DNA from: Prauserella flavalba | GTDB lineage: Bacteria > Actinomycetota > Actinomycetes > Mycobacteriales > Pseudonocardiaceae | DNA: 64,000 nucleotides | Direction: 5' to 3' | NCBI RefSeq assembly: GCF_003202235.1 | Contig: NZ_MASU01000005.1 | Location: 992,001 to 1,056,000 of the forward strand | The notes under the pieces: generated by a model | What the model was told of the DNA's origin: nothing | Database searches by the model: none | Seen by the model: the letters and a program-made list of their open reading frames with translations, nothing else | In this document: piece after piece, positions 41,898-50,496 of the stretch | How positions within the stretch are numbered: the first letter of the stretch is position 1 | Layout: each line of letters begins with the position of its first letter | Program-made: the position numbers and the translations under genes

Positions 41898-42725
41898 TTG
41901 AACGAGGCGGAGCGGCTCGGCGAGTCGGTGAACAAGGTCTCGGTCGGGCGGGTGTACGACTACCTGCTGGGCGGTGTGCACAACTACGCGGTGGACCAGC
42001 AGTTCGCCGAGGAGCAGCTCAAGCGGCTGCCGGAGATGCGCAACTTCGCGCGCTCCAACAGAGCCTTCCTCGGCCGGGCCGTGCGGTTCGCCGTCGACCA
42101 GGGTGTGCGGCAGTTCGTCGACATCGGGTCGGGGCTGCCGACGCAGGGCAATGTGCACGAGGTCGCCGAGGAGGCCGCGCCCGGCGAATGCAGCGTCGTC
42201 TACATCGACAACGAGCCGATCGCCCAGGCGCACGCGCACATCCTGCTCGAGCGCACCGCGGACCCGGAGCGGCACCGCGCGCTCGACGCGGACTTCTTCG
42301 ACGGGCCGAAGCTGTGGGAGCGCGTACTCGAGACCGGCGTCATCGACCCCGAGCGGCCGATCGCGCTGCTCGCCGTGGCGCTGCTGCACTTCATGCCGCC
42401 GGAGACCGAGCCGGAACGACTGCTGGCCTACTACCGCGACCAGCTCGCCCCCGGCAGCTTCGTGGCGCTGTCGCACATCCACGTGCCGCCGGAGGACGCC
42501 GAAACCCTCGCCGCCGCGGAGAAGGTCATCGACTCCTACCGCAGGCAGGCCAACAGCGTCGCCAGGCCGAGGCCCCGCGAGGACATCGCCGCCTTCTTCG
42601 AGGGCCTGGAGCTCGTGGAACCCGGCCTGGTGTGGGTGCCCGAGTGGCGCCCCGACGGTGACGACCCGTACCAGAACGAGCCCGCCCGCTCCCGCGGCCT
42701 GGCGGGGGTCGGCCGCAAGGCCTGA
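41898..42725 (+). CDS. SAM-dependent methyltransferase, PF04672/DUF574 family
   Basis: A 275-residue methyltransferase. The family signature VSVGRVYDYLLGGVHNYAVD opens the protein, and the SAM-binding motif is FVDIGSGLPTQGNVHEVAEE followed by VVYIDNEPIAQAHA. GGAGG at 41887-41891 is six bases before TTG 41898, whereas ATG 41892 directly abuts it, so TTG is chosen. This family is abundant in actinomycetes; substrates are unknown. Confidence 0.82.
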   Translation: MNEAERLGESVNKVSVGRVYDYLLGGVHNYAVDQQFAEEQLKRLPEMRNFARSNRAFLGRAVRFAVDQGVRQFVDIGSGLPTQGNVHEVAEEAAPGECSVVYIDNEPIAQAHAHILLERTADPERHRALDADFFDGPKLWERVLETGVIDPERPIALLAVALLHFMPPETEPERLLAYYRDQLAPGSFVALSHIHVPPEDAETLAAAEKVIDSYRRQANSVARPRPREDIAAFFEGLELVEPGLVWVPEWRPDGDDPYQNEPARSRGLAGVGRKA

Positions 42726-42730
42726 CCCCG

Positions 42731-43000
42731 CTACTCGGTCAGGTGCGCGGGCCGCCGGGTGACGGCCTCGATGTCGGCCGCGGTCGCCTCGATCAGCTGA
42801 TGTGACAGATCGGCCATCGCCCTGGCGACCGCGAGCTCGTCACCAATCGCCGGAACGTTGGCGTCGTGCGGGTGTTTGCGGGCGGTTCCGGTGCCGGTCC
42901 GCTCGGTGCCCGCGCCGGTGCTCAGCCGAGCCTCGGCGCGCGTGCGGTCGTCGTACTCGTGGATGTCGATGTCGACGGTCCACCTGGTCTCGTGTTCCAT
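42731..43000 (-). CDS. DUF1876 domain protein
   Basis: An 89-residue protein of the DUF1876 family, recognised by WTVDIDIHEYDDRTRAEARL and DELAVARAMADLSHQLIEAT, which resembles a small double-stranded-RNA-binding-like fold. Such proteins are common in mycobacteria and Pseudonocardiales and sometimes associated with stress regulons. Function unknown. Convergent with the methyltransferase, five bases apart. Confidence 0.8.
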   Translation of the reverse strand: MEHETRWTVDIDIHEYDDRTRAEARLSTGAGTERTGTGTARKHPHDANVPAIGDELAVARAMADLSHQLIEATAADIEAVTRRPAHLTE

Positions 43001-43037
43001 CGCGCACCTCCTGCCGTACCCCTTGATGGTCCCTCGC

Positions 43038-44429
43038 TCAGACCACCACGTCGAGCAGGAGGATGAGCGGGAGCGAGAGCACCGACGACAGGGTCATCGC
43101 CACGCTGTGCGTCTTGAGCGTTCCCCTGGTCGTGAAGCCGAGCAGTGACTGGAACATCCAGAAGAAGTTGCTGCTCACGTGGGGCACGAACAGCGCGCCC
43201 GATCCGGCCGCGAGCGCGATGAGCACCGGTTCGACACCGAGCCCGCCCGCGAGCGGGGCGAGCAGGCCTGCGGCGGTGATCGCGGCGACCGAGATCGAGC
43301 CCAGCGCGATGTGCAGGATCGCCGCGACCAGCCAGACCAGCAACAGCGGCGGCAGGAATCCCACGGAGAAGTACCCGGCCAGCACGTCCTCGAGCCCGGA
43401 CTCGCCGATCACCGCCGCGAGCGACCCGCTGACGCCGGTGAGCACGAGGATGGGGCCCGCGGTCGTCAGCGCCGAGGAGACCGCGGCGCCGACCTCCGTG
43501 CCGGGCAGGTGGCGGCGGGCCACCGCGTAGGCCGCCGTGGCGCCGAGGAACATCGCGATCACCGGGTCACCGACGAAGCCCACGACGGCCGGGGTCCACC
43601 CGAACGCCTCGGCGAGCGCACCGGCCGAGATGAGCAGCAGTGTGAGCACCACCGGCGCCACGCACAGCGCCAGCGGGGGTGGCGTCCGCTCCGGTTCGCC
43701 CGTGGCCTCACCGCTCTCGCCGGAACCCGCAGCGGGCACCGCCGAGGCCCGGACCCGGTCGTCGTCCGCCGTCTCGGCGGCGGCGAGCTCGTCCAGCTCG
43801 GCGTTCCAGCGCAGGGCCCCGCGGCTGAGCCAGCTGAACACGAGCATCGTGAGCAGCGCCGTCGGGAGTGCGACGACGAGGCCCAGTACGAACATCGTGC
43901 CCAGCGGCACGTGCAGGAGGCCGGCCACCGCGACGGCGGCCACGCCGGGGACCACGAAGACGAGACCCACCTCGATGCCCGCCGTCAGCGCCCCGCCCAT
44001 CAGCGCGAGGCCCTGGGGGCCGAGCTTCGGCGCGAGCCTGCGCGCCAGCGGAGCGGTGAGCACCAGCAGCACATCGGAGTAGATGGACGTGAAGAGGCTG
44101 CTCAGTGTCGCGCTGAACACGTAGGGCACACCCTGCGGAGGCACCCTGCGCGTGATGGCCTCGGTCACCCTTTGCATCGTGCTGGTCGCCGTCAGCATGG
44201 ACCCGAGCAGCACCCCGAACGTGATCAGCAGCCCGATCTCCGTCATCAGCTCCCCGAAGCCCTCGGCGACGACCTTCGTCGTGTCGTCGAGGCCGAGTCC
44301 GGTGACCAGTCCGAAGTAGAGGGACCCGGCCAGGAGCGCGATGATGGGCGGAACCCGGAGCCAGGTGATGATCACCACGATGCCCGCGATCGTGATGCCG
44401 GTGTGGAGCAGGAGCATGCTGTCGGCCAT
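43038..44429 (-). CDS. GntP-family (gluconate:H+ symporter-type) permease
   Basis: A 463-residue transporter with about 12 helices. ITIAGIVVIITWLRVPPIIA, GFGELMTEIGLLITFGVLLG and the C-terminal PHVSSNFFWMFQSLLGFTTR match the GntP/CitMHS-like group. A long hydrophilic loop (about 215-270) separates the halves. ATG 44429 follows AAGGAAGAGG. It is divergent from a LysR gene, across GATAGG-N5-CCTATC, and shares that site with the dehydrogenase at 45497, so it probably imports tartrate, malate or a sugar acid. Confidence 0.85.
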   Translation of the reverse strand: MADSMLLLHTGITIAGIVVIITWLRVPPIIALLAGSLYFGLVTGLGLDDTTKVVAEGFGELMTEIGLLITFGVLLGSMLTATSTMQRVTEAITRRVPPQGVPYVFSATLSSLFTSIYSDVLLVLTAPLARRLAPKLGPQGLALMGGALTAGIEVGLVFVVPGVAAVAVAGLLHVPLGTMFVLGLVVALPTALLTMLVFSWLSRGALRWNAELDELAAAETADDDRVRASAVPAAGSGESGEATGEPERTPPPLALCVAPVVLTLLLISAGALAEAFGWTPAVVGFVGDPVIAMFLGATAAYAVARRHLPGTEVGAAVSSALTTAGPILVLTGVSGSLAAVIGESGLEDVLAGYFSVGFLPPLLLVWLVAAILHIALGSISVAAITAAGLLAPLAGGLGVEPVLIALAAGSGALFVPHVSSNFFWMFQSLLGFTTRGTLKTHSVAMTLSSVLSLPLILLLDVVV

Positions 44430-44512
44430 GTGCCTCTTCCTTGAGGTCGGCGGTTCGCACTCAGTGAAGGCCGCGCTCCCGGCCACGTCCAAGACGGGTT
44501 TCCTCCCAGTCA

Positions 44513-44529
44513 GATAGGGTGCGCCTATC
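44513..44529. promoter_or_regulatory. LysR operator GATAGG-N5-CCTATC, copy 1
   Basis: GATAGG (44513-44518) and CCTATC (44524-44529) with five bases between. It lies between the permease start (44429) and the LysR start (44550). The same palindrome recurs at 45424-45440 before the dehydrogenase. Confidence 0.65.
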
Positions 44530-44549
44530 GACAGCGGTGAGGAGGCGCG

Positions 44550-45428
44550 ATGGACGCGCGGCAGCTCAGGTACTTTCTCGCCGTCGTCGACCACGGCACG
44601 GTGCACCGGGCGGCGGCGGAGTTGTTCGTCGCGCAGCCCTCGATCTCCCAGGCGTTGCGGGCCCTCGAACGGGACCTCGGGACGCTGCTGTTCCACCGTG
44701 CGGGGCGCAAGCTCGTCCTCAGCCCCGCGGGCGAGGCGCTGATCGACCCGGCCCGGCAGGTGATGCGCTGGCTCGATCTCGCCAGGGCGAGCGTGGACGC
44801 GGCGGAGGGACTCGAGGCGGGTCAGCTCGTGGTGGCGGCGATGCCGTCCCAGTCGGTGGATCCGCTGACCACGCTCATCGCCGGCTTCAGCGCGCGCCAT
44901 CCCCGGGTGCGGATCTCCGTGCGGACCGCGGCGACCCCCGCCGACGTCACCGCGTCGCTGCGCACGGGTGACGCCGAGCTGGGCCTGGTGGCGGCGCGGG
45001 AACGCGCGGGCCACGGCGACCTGGTGAGCCACCCGCTCGAGACGCAGCGGTTCATCGTGGTCGCCCCGCCGGACGACGCGCTGCCCGCGCACACCCCGCT
45101 GCGGTTCGCCGACCTCGCGGGAAGGCGGCTGGTGGTCGGCCAGCCGGGAACCGGGATGCGCCGGGTCGCCGACGCCGTCGTGGCCGCCGCACCCGGCAGC
45201 TACGCGGCCGTGGAGACCGAACACAGGGCCGCGATCCTGCCGCTGGTTCTCGCCGGGGTCGGCGTCGCGGTGCTGAGCGAGTCGTGGCGCCAGCTCGCCG
45301 CGACCGCCGGGGCGCTGGTGCGCGACCTCGACTGCGACGAGGCGCTCCACGTCGCGCTGGTGCACCGGAGCGGCCCGGTCAGCCCGGCCGCCGCGGCGTT
45401 CCTCGCGGTCGCGAACGCACTGAGATAG
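44550..45428 (+). CDS. LysR-family regulator of the tartrate/D-malate module
   Basis: A 292-residue LysR protein. The N-terminus MDARQLRYFLAVVDHGTVHR and helix-turn-helix AAELFVAQPSISQALRALER are standard; the effector domain spans about 90-290. AGGAGG precedes ATG. Flanking palindromes on both sides and the neighbouring dehydrogenase parallel E. coli dmlR-dmlA and tartrate loci. Its own stop codon lies inside the second operator. Confidence 0.88.
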   Translation: MDARQLRYFLAVVDHGTVHRAAAELFVAQPSISQALRALERDLGTLLFHRAGRKLVLSPAGEALIDPARQVMRWLDLARASVDAAEGLEAGQLVVAAMPSQSVDPLTTLIAGFSARHPRVRISVRTAATPADVTASLRTGDAELGLVAARERAGHGDLVSHPLETQRFIVVAPPDDALPAHTPLRFADLAGRRLVVGQPGTGMRRVADAVVAAAPGSYAAVETEHRAAILPLVLAGVGVAVLSESWRQLAATAGALVRDLDCDEALHVALVHRSGPVSPAAAAFLAVANALR

Positions 45429-45440
45429 GTATGCCCTATC
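45424..45440. promoter_or_regulatory. LysR operator GATAGG-N5-CCTATC, copy 2
   Basis: GATAGG (45424-45429), five bases, CCTATC (45435-45440). Overlaps the LysR stop codon and lies 57 bases before the dehydrogenase start. Identical arms to copy 1. Confidence 0.65.
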
Positions 45441-45496
45441 AACTCGTGAGGAACGCGGTCTTGGACAGCGGGCTCGCCCACCGGTCCACTGGGCCC

Positions 45497-46555
<1,059 letters not shown>

Positions 46556-46605
46556 CCGGAACAGCCGCCGCGCCCCCTCCCGGGTCACACGGATCACAGT
46601 GCGAG

Positions 46606-46624
46606 TTAGGCAAGCCTTGCCTTA
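46606..46624 (+). promoter_or_regulatory. Iron box (IdeR/DmdR-like) upstream of fprA
   Basis: TTAGGCAAGCCTTGCCTTA is symmetric at 16 of 19 positions with its own reverse complement and resembles the actinobacterial iron box TTAGGTTAGGCTAACCTAA. It is 38 bases upstream of fprA. DtxR-family repressors with bound Fe(II) bind such sites, so fprA would be induced in iron limitation. Confidence 0.6.
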
Positions 46625-46661
46625 GCGTGATGGCGGTCGGTAGTCGAGGAGAGGGTGTTCT

Positions 46662-48011
46662 GTGAGTCGTTCCCTGCGGGTCGCCATCGTCGGGGCGGGA
46701 CCGGCCGGCATCTACGCGGCCGACTTCCTGCGCAAGTCCGGCACGGACGTCGAGGTGGACATCTTCGAGCGGATGCCGGCGCCGTTCGGGCTGATCCGTT
46801 ACGGCGTGGCCCCCGATCATCCGCGCATCAAGGGAATCGTCGACGCGCTGCACCGCGTGCTCGACAAGCCGGGCGTGCGGCTGTTCGGCAATGTCGGCTA
46901 CGGCACGGATCTCAAGCTGGACGACCTCCGCCAGTTCTACGACGCCGTGATCTTCGCGACCGGTGCGGCGAAAGACCGCCCGCTCGACATCCCCGGCATC
47001 GAGCTCGACGGCAACTACGGCGCCGCCGACTTCGTGTCGTGGTACGACGGACATCCGGACGCGCCGCGCGCCTGGCCACTGCACGCGAGGAGCGTCGCCG
47101 TGCTCGGCGTCGGCAACGTGGCGCTCGACCTCGCCAGGGTGCTGGCCAAGTCGCCCGCCGAGCTGCTGTCCACGGAGATTCCCGACAACGTCCATAGTGG
47201 ACTTCTCGGCAACGCGGTGACCGATGTGCACGTGTTCGGCAGGCGCGGCCCGGCGCAGGCGAAGTTCACGCCGATGGAGCTGCGCGAACTGGACCACTCG
47301 CCACACTTCGAGGTCGTCGTCGACCCCGAGGACATCGACTTCGACGAGGGCTCGATGGCGGCGATCCGCGGCTCCAAGCAGGTCGACATGGTGGTGAAGA
47401 CCCTGCAGGACTGGGCCATCCGCGACCGCGTGGAGCATCCACGGCGCCTGCACCTGCACTTCTTCCACTCCCCGGTCGAGGTGCTCGGCCCCGACGGCAC
47501 GGTCACCGGGCTGCGCACCGAGCGGACCGAGCTGACCGGTGACGGCAGCGTGCGGGGCACGGGCACGTACCACGACTGGGAGGTCCAGGCCGTGTACCGC
47601 GCCGTCGGCTACCTGTCCTCGCACCTGGCCGACGTGCCGTTCGACCACGAGTCGGGCACGGTGCCCCACAAGTCGGGGCGCGTGCTCGACATCGACGAGA
47701 ACCAGCTCGAAGGCGTCTACGTCACCGGCTGGATCAAGCGCGGCCCCGTCGGCCTGATCGGGCACACCAAGGGCGACGCCACGGAGACCGTCACGAGCCT
47801 GCTCACCGACGCGCCGAACCTGCCGTCCGCACCGCAGCGTGACCCGCTCGCGATCGAGGAGTACCTCACCGAACGCGGCATCGCCTACACCACGTGGGGC
47901 GGCTGGCTGCGGCTCGACGCCCACGAGCGCGAGCTGGGCAGGCTGCGGGGCCGTGAGCGTCTGAAGGTCGTGGAGCGCGACGAGATGGTGCGGGTCTCCC
48001 GCCGGGACTGA
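46662..48011 (+). CDS. fprA: FprA-type ferredoxin/adrenodoxin-NADP reductase
   Basis: A 449-residue FAD enzyme that passes NADPH electrons to ferredoxins. FAD motif VAIVGAGPAGIYAADFLRKS, then FGLIRYGVAPDHPRIKGIVD, NADP motif VAVLGVGNVALDLARVLAKS, VHVFGRRGPAQAKFTPMELR and C-terminal GWIKRGPVGLIGHTKGDATE are all present. GTG 46662 follows AGGAGAGGG. Unlike the FprB-type gene at 18599, it has no ferredoxin domain. It could support P450s, radical SAM or siderophore-linked reactions. Confidence 0.93.
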   Translation: MSRSLRVAIVGAGPAGIYAADFLRKSGTDVEVDIFERMPAPFGLIRYGVAPDHPRIKGIVDALHRVLDKPGVRLFGNVGYGTDLKLDDLRQFYDAVIFATGAAKDRPLDIPGIELDGNYGAADFVSWYDGHPDAPRAWPLHARSVAVLGVGNVALDLARVLAKSPAELLSTEIPDNVHSGLLGNAVTDVHVFGRRGPAQAKFTPMELRELDHSPHFEVVVDPEDIDFDEGSMAAIRGSKQVDMVVKTLQDWAIRDRVEHPRRLHLHFFHSPVEVLGPDGTVTGLRTERTELTGDGSVRGTGTYHDWEVQAVYRAVGYLSSHLADVPFDHESGTVPHKSGRVLDIDENQLEGVYVTGWIKRGPVGLIGHTKGDATETVTSLLTDAPNLPSAPQRDPLAIEEYLTERGIAYTTWGGWLRLDAHERELGRLRGRERLKVVERDEMVRVSRRD

Positions 48012-48028
48012 GCATGATCGCCGGGAGT

Positions 48029-48085
48029 CCGGTGTGGACGCCGTGGGCGGAAAGTTTCCTTTCCATAAGGCGAAGTCCACGCCGG
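48029..48085. repeat. Nested inverted repeat between fprA and the radical SAM unit
   Basis: Outer arms CCGGTGTGGAC (48029-48039) and GTCCACGCCGG (48075-48085) pair at 10 of 11 positions. An inner perfect hairpin GGAAAG-TTTC-CTTTCC occupies 48049-48064. The element begins 17 bases after the fprA stop and ends about 100 bases before the next gene. It may end fprA transcription, or be a leader structure or operator for the radical SAM unit. Confidence 0.6.
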
Positions 48086-48188
48086 ATTCCCACGTGTGAC
48101 CCGAGTGGACGATTGTGTCTTGACTCGCTCGCCGTCCCGGGGAGACCCTGAGCGAACGACTCCTCACCCCACGCGAACGGGGGCGGCC

Positions 48189-48998
48189 ATGAGCCAGTTC
48201 CTCACGCTCGACGCACCAGTCATGGTCTTCACCGACCACACGTTCACGGCGGGCGGGGTCACCGACGGCTCCGTGCCTGCCGCGATTCTGACCAGGGGCA
48301 CCACCCTGCTCCTGCGAGATTTGTTCTTTCCCGAGGCGGGCACCGAACAGGCCGAGGCGCCACCGTTGTCGGTCGACGCGCTCGAGAGTCAGCTGCAGGA
48401 GCGCGTGCCCGGCCGCAGCCAGGAAGCGGCGTCCGGCCTGGTGGCGATGTTCCTCGAACAGATCCCGCACCTGGCCACGCGCGAAGGTCCGACCACGCTC
48501 GGGCCCGTCGAGATCCAGGAGTTCTCCGAGGACGGTCTGGTCGAGCTCGCACCGGGCACGAGGGCGTTCCGGCCCGCCGGCAGGCTCTACCGGAGGGCCG
48601 TCAACGACCGGACGATGTGGTTCGCGGTGGCCGAGGAGTCCCTGGCGGGGGTCGTGGAGCCGAACTCGTCCATCACGTCGTTGACCACGGACTACTCGGG
48701 CGTCACGATCTCGGACCTCAGCGTCGTCCGCAGCGGCAGCGGCTGCGGGTCCTGTGGCGCGTGCGGGGCGTGCGGACTGTGCACCTTCTGCGGCGAGCTG
48801 AACCTCGGCTCTGGCGTCTCGGCCGCGATCGCCGTCACAGCATTCGCGGCGCTCGGCGAGGCGAAGACGGAACGCCCGGTGTTCGAGGTGGACCTGCGGG
48901 CCAGGCCCACCCCCACTCCGATCCTCACCGAGGTGGACCGGCGACTCCGGGAACTGGGCACCGTGGCCAGGACCCTGGACGACGACTGGGGCCGGTGA
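48189..48998 (+). CDS. Six-cysteine protein, candidate substrate/partner of the radical SAM enzyme
   Basis: A 269-residue protein I do not recognise. There is no signal peptide. Its outstanding feature is CGSCGACGACGLCTFC at residues 186-201: cysteines at 186, 189, 192, 195, 198 and 201, each exactly three residues apart, in a glycine/serine-rich setting (SGSG before, GELNLGSG after). No other cysteine occurs in the chain. The N-terminal 180 residues look like a folded domain (a beta-rich start and an acidic helical middle with LVAMFLEQIPHLATREG). The stop codon overlaps the radical SAM start by one base, so the two are made together. A large RiPP-like precursor, a modified structural protein or an iron-sulfur/metal carrier are all possible. 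ATG 48189 is preferred to an upstream ATG at 48096. Confidence 0.7.
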   Translation: MSQFLTLDAPVMVFTDHTFTAGGVTDGSVPAAILTRGTTLLLRDLFFPEAGTEQAEAPPLSVDALESQLQERVPGRSQEAASGLVAMFLEQIPHLATREGPTTLGPVEIQEFSEDGLVELAPGTRAFRPAGRLYRRAVNDRTMWFAVAEESLAGVVEPNSSITSLTTDYSGVTISDLSVVRSGSGCGSCGACGACGLCTFCGELNLGSGVSAAIAVTAFAALGEAKTERPVFEVDLRARPTPTPILTEVDRRLRELGTVARTLDDDWGR

Positions 48999-50455
48999 TG
49001 ACCACGGCACGCGATCGCGCCGGCGTCCTGTCTCAGGAGTACCCGCTGGCCAGTGACCGGCTGGAGATCCACCGCACCGCCGCGGGCGGAACCCTGTTCA
49101 CCTACTCCGCGCGGGAGCGGTCCACGCCTTCGATGCTGCTGGACCAGTTCGAGACCGAGGGCTACTTCCTGCGGTTCCTGGAGCTGGCCGACGGCACGCG
49201 GTCCTTCGGTGACATCCAGGCCGCGTTCGGCACCGAGTTCGGCGAGTTGTTCGGTGCCGCGCTCGCCGACAAGGCCGCCCGGGTCGCGATGGAGGCCGGC
49301 ATCTGCACCGCGCTCCGCGAACCCGCCGGGGCCCCGTCCGGGGTCCGGCGCGTCACGGGCTCGACCCGCGGTTTCTTCCCGCTGCACGCCACGGTCGAGA
49401 TTATCGAGACGTGCAACTTCACCTGCACCCACTGCTACTACTCGTCGTCTCCCGCGAAGAAGGGCCGCCTGTCCCTCGACCAGTTCCGGCAGGTCGTCGA
49501 CAACCTCGTCGAGCACGGGGTGCGCATCATCGAGATCACCGGCGGTGAGTGCACGATCCACCCCGACTTCCGCGAGATCCTCCGCTACGCCGCGGCGCGG
49601 TTCGGCCTGTTCGCGATCATCACCAACGGATACCTCCTCGGTAAACGCCCGGATCTGCTGGCGGAGGTGGCGTCGTATCCGAACATCATCGCGCAGATCA
49701 GCATCGACGGACTCGAGGAACACCACGACCGGTGGCGCAGGCAGCGTGGCTCGTTCCGGGCGGCGGTCGCCGCGGCGGGCGCGCTCGCGCGGCGCGGTGT
49801 GCCGGTCCGGATGGCGTGCACGATCTCGAGCGCGAACGTCGCCGAGGTGGTGCCGCTGTACGAGCTCGCCAAGTCGCTCGGCGTGTCGGCCGTGTCGTTC
49901 GCCCCGGTCGCGGCGCTCGGCCGGGGGTGCAACCTCACCGAACCCGGGCTCGGCGCGCGGGAGCTCATCGAGGCCATCAACTCGCAGCTGACACCCTTCT
50001 CCGGCGACCCGTTGCTGAGCTGGGGCGACCCGAGTGGCCGGGCGGGCACCCGCCAGAGCCACAACTGCGGGGCGGGCTCGCGTACCTACGCCGTCGACTA
50101 CGACGGCAACGTCCGCGCCTGCAACTTCTCCCGGGACTCCAAGAAGTTCGGCAACGTTCTCGCCGAGAGCTACGAGACCGTCTTCGGTCAGCAGGCCAAC
50201 TACCTGTTCCGCAACGCTCCGTCCCCGGGCGGACCGGAGTGCGCCGGGTGCCGGTACTACTTCTACTGCAACGGGTGCTTCGTGAAGGCGTTCATGACCT
50301 CCGAGTCCGAGTACCCGGAATGCCCGTGGCGGCGCAAGTGGTTCCCCGGCATGTCGCTGGACCGTGACGAGGTCCGGCGGCCACCGGAACGGAAGCTCCT
50401 GCCGCTGCTGCTGAACAACGGTGGCGCCTCCGGCTGCGGATGCGGGCACGGCTGA
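48998..50455 (+). CDS. Radical SAM/SPASM maturase with N-terminal recognition-like domain
   Basis: A 485-residue radical SAM enzyme. Residues about 45-110 resemble a PqqD-like peptide-recognition winged helix (FLELADGTRSFGDIQAAFG). The radical SAM cluster is C139-x3-C143-x2-C146 (CNFTCTHC), followed by GGE at 182-184. A SPASM region has seven cysteines: 357, 375, 415, 418, 424, 427 and 442 (GNVRACNFSRD and CAGCRYYFYCNGCF), enough for two auxiliary 4Fe-4S clusters. The C-terminus adds GASGCGCGHG. Architecture matches enzymes that form thioether or carbon crosslinks in peptides. It follows the six-cysteine protein with a one-base overlap and ends at a strong hairpin. Confidence 0.88.
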   Translation: MTTARDRAGVLSQEYPLASDRLEIHRTAAGGTLFTYSARERSTPSMLLDQFETEGYFLRFLELADGTRSFGDIQAAFGTEFGELFGAALADKAARVAMEAGICTALREPAGAPSGVRRVTGSTRGFFPLHATVEIIETCNFTCTHCYYSSSPAKKGRLSLDQFRQVVDNLVEHGVRIIEITGGECTIHPDFREILRYAAARFGLFAIITNGYLLGKRPDLLAEVASYPNIIAQISIDGLEEHHDRWRRQRGSFRAAVAAAGALARRGVPVRMACTISSANVAEVVPLYELAKSLGVSAVSFAPVAALGRGCNLTEPGLGARELIEAINSQLTPFSGDPLLSWGDPSGRAGTRQSHNCGAGSRTYAVDYDGNVRACNFSRDSKKFGNVLAESYETVFGQQANYLFRNAPSPGGPECAGCRYYFYCNGCFVKAFMTSESEYPECPWRRKWFPGMSLDRDEVRRPPERKLLPLLLNNGGASGCGCGHG

Positions 50456-50458
50456 GAA

Positions 50459-50491
50459 GGCCCAACGGAGACCCTGGAGTCCCGTTGGGCC
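50459..50491. terminator. 10-bp hairpin between the radical SAM gene and the MFS transporter
   Basis: GGCCCAACGG (50459-50468) and CCGTTGGGCC (50482-50491) pair perfectly, with 13 bases between. It sits three bases after the radical SAM stop and five before the stop of the convergent transporter, consistent with a bidirectional terminator. Confidence 0.8.
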
Positions 50492-50496
50492 GCCCG

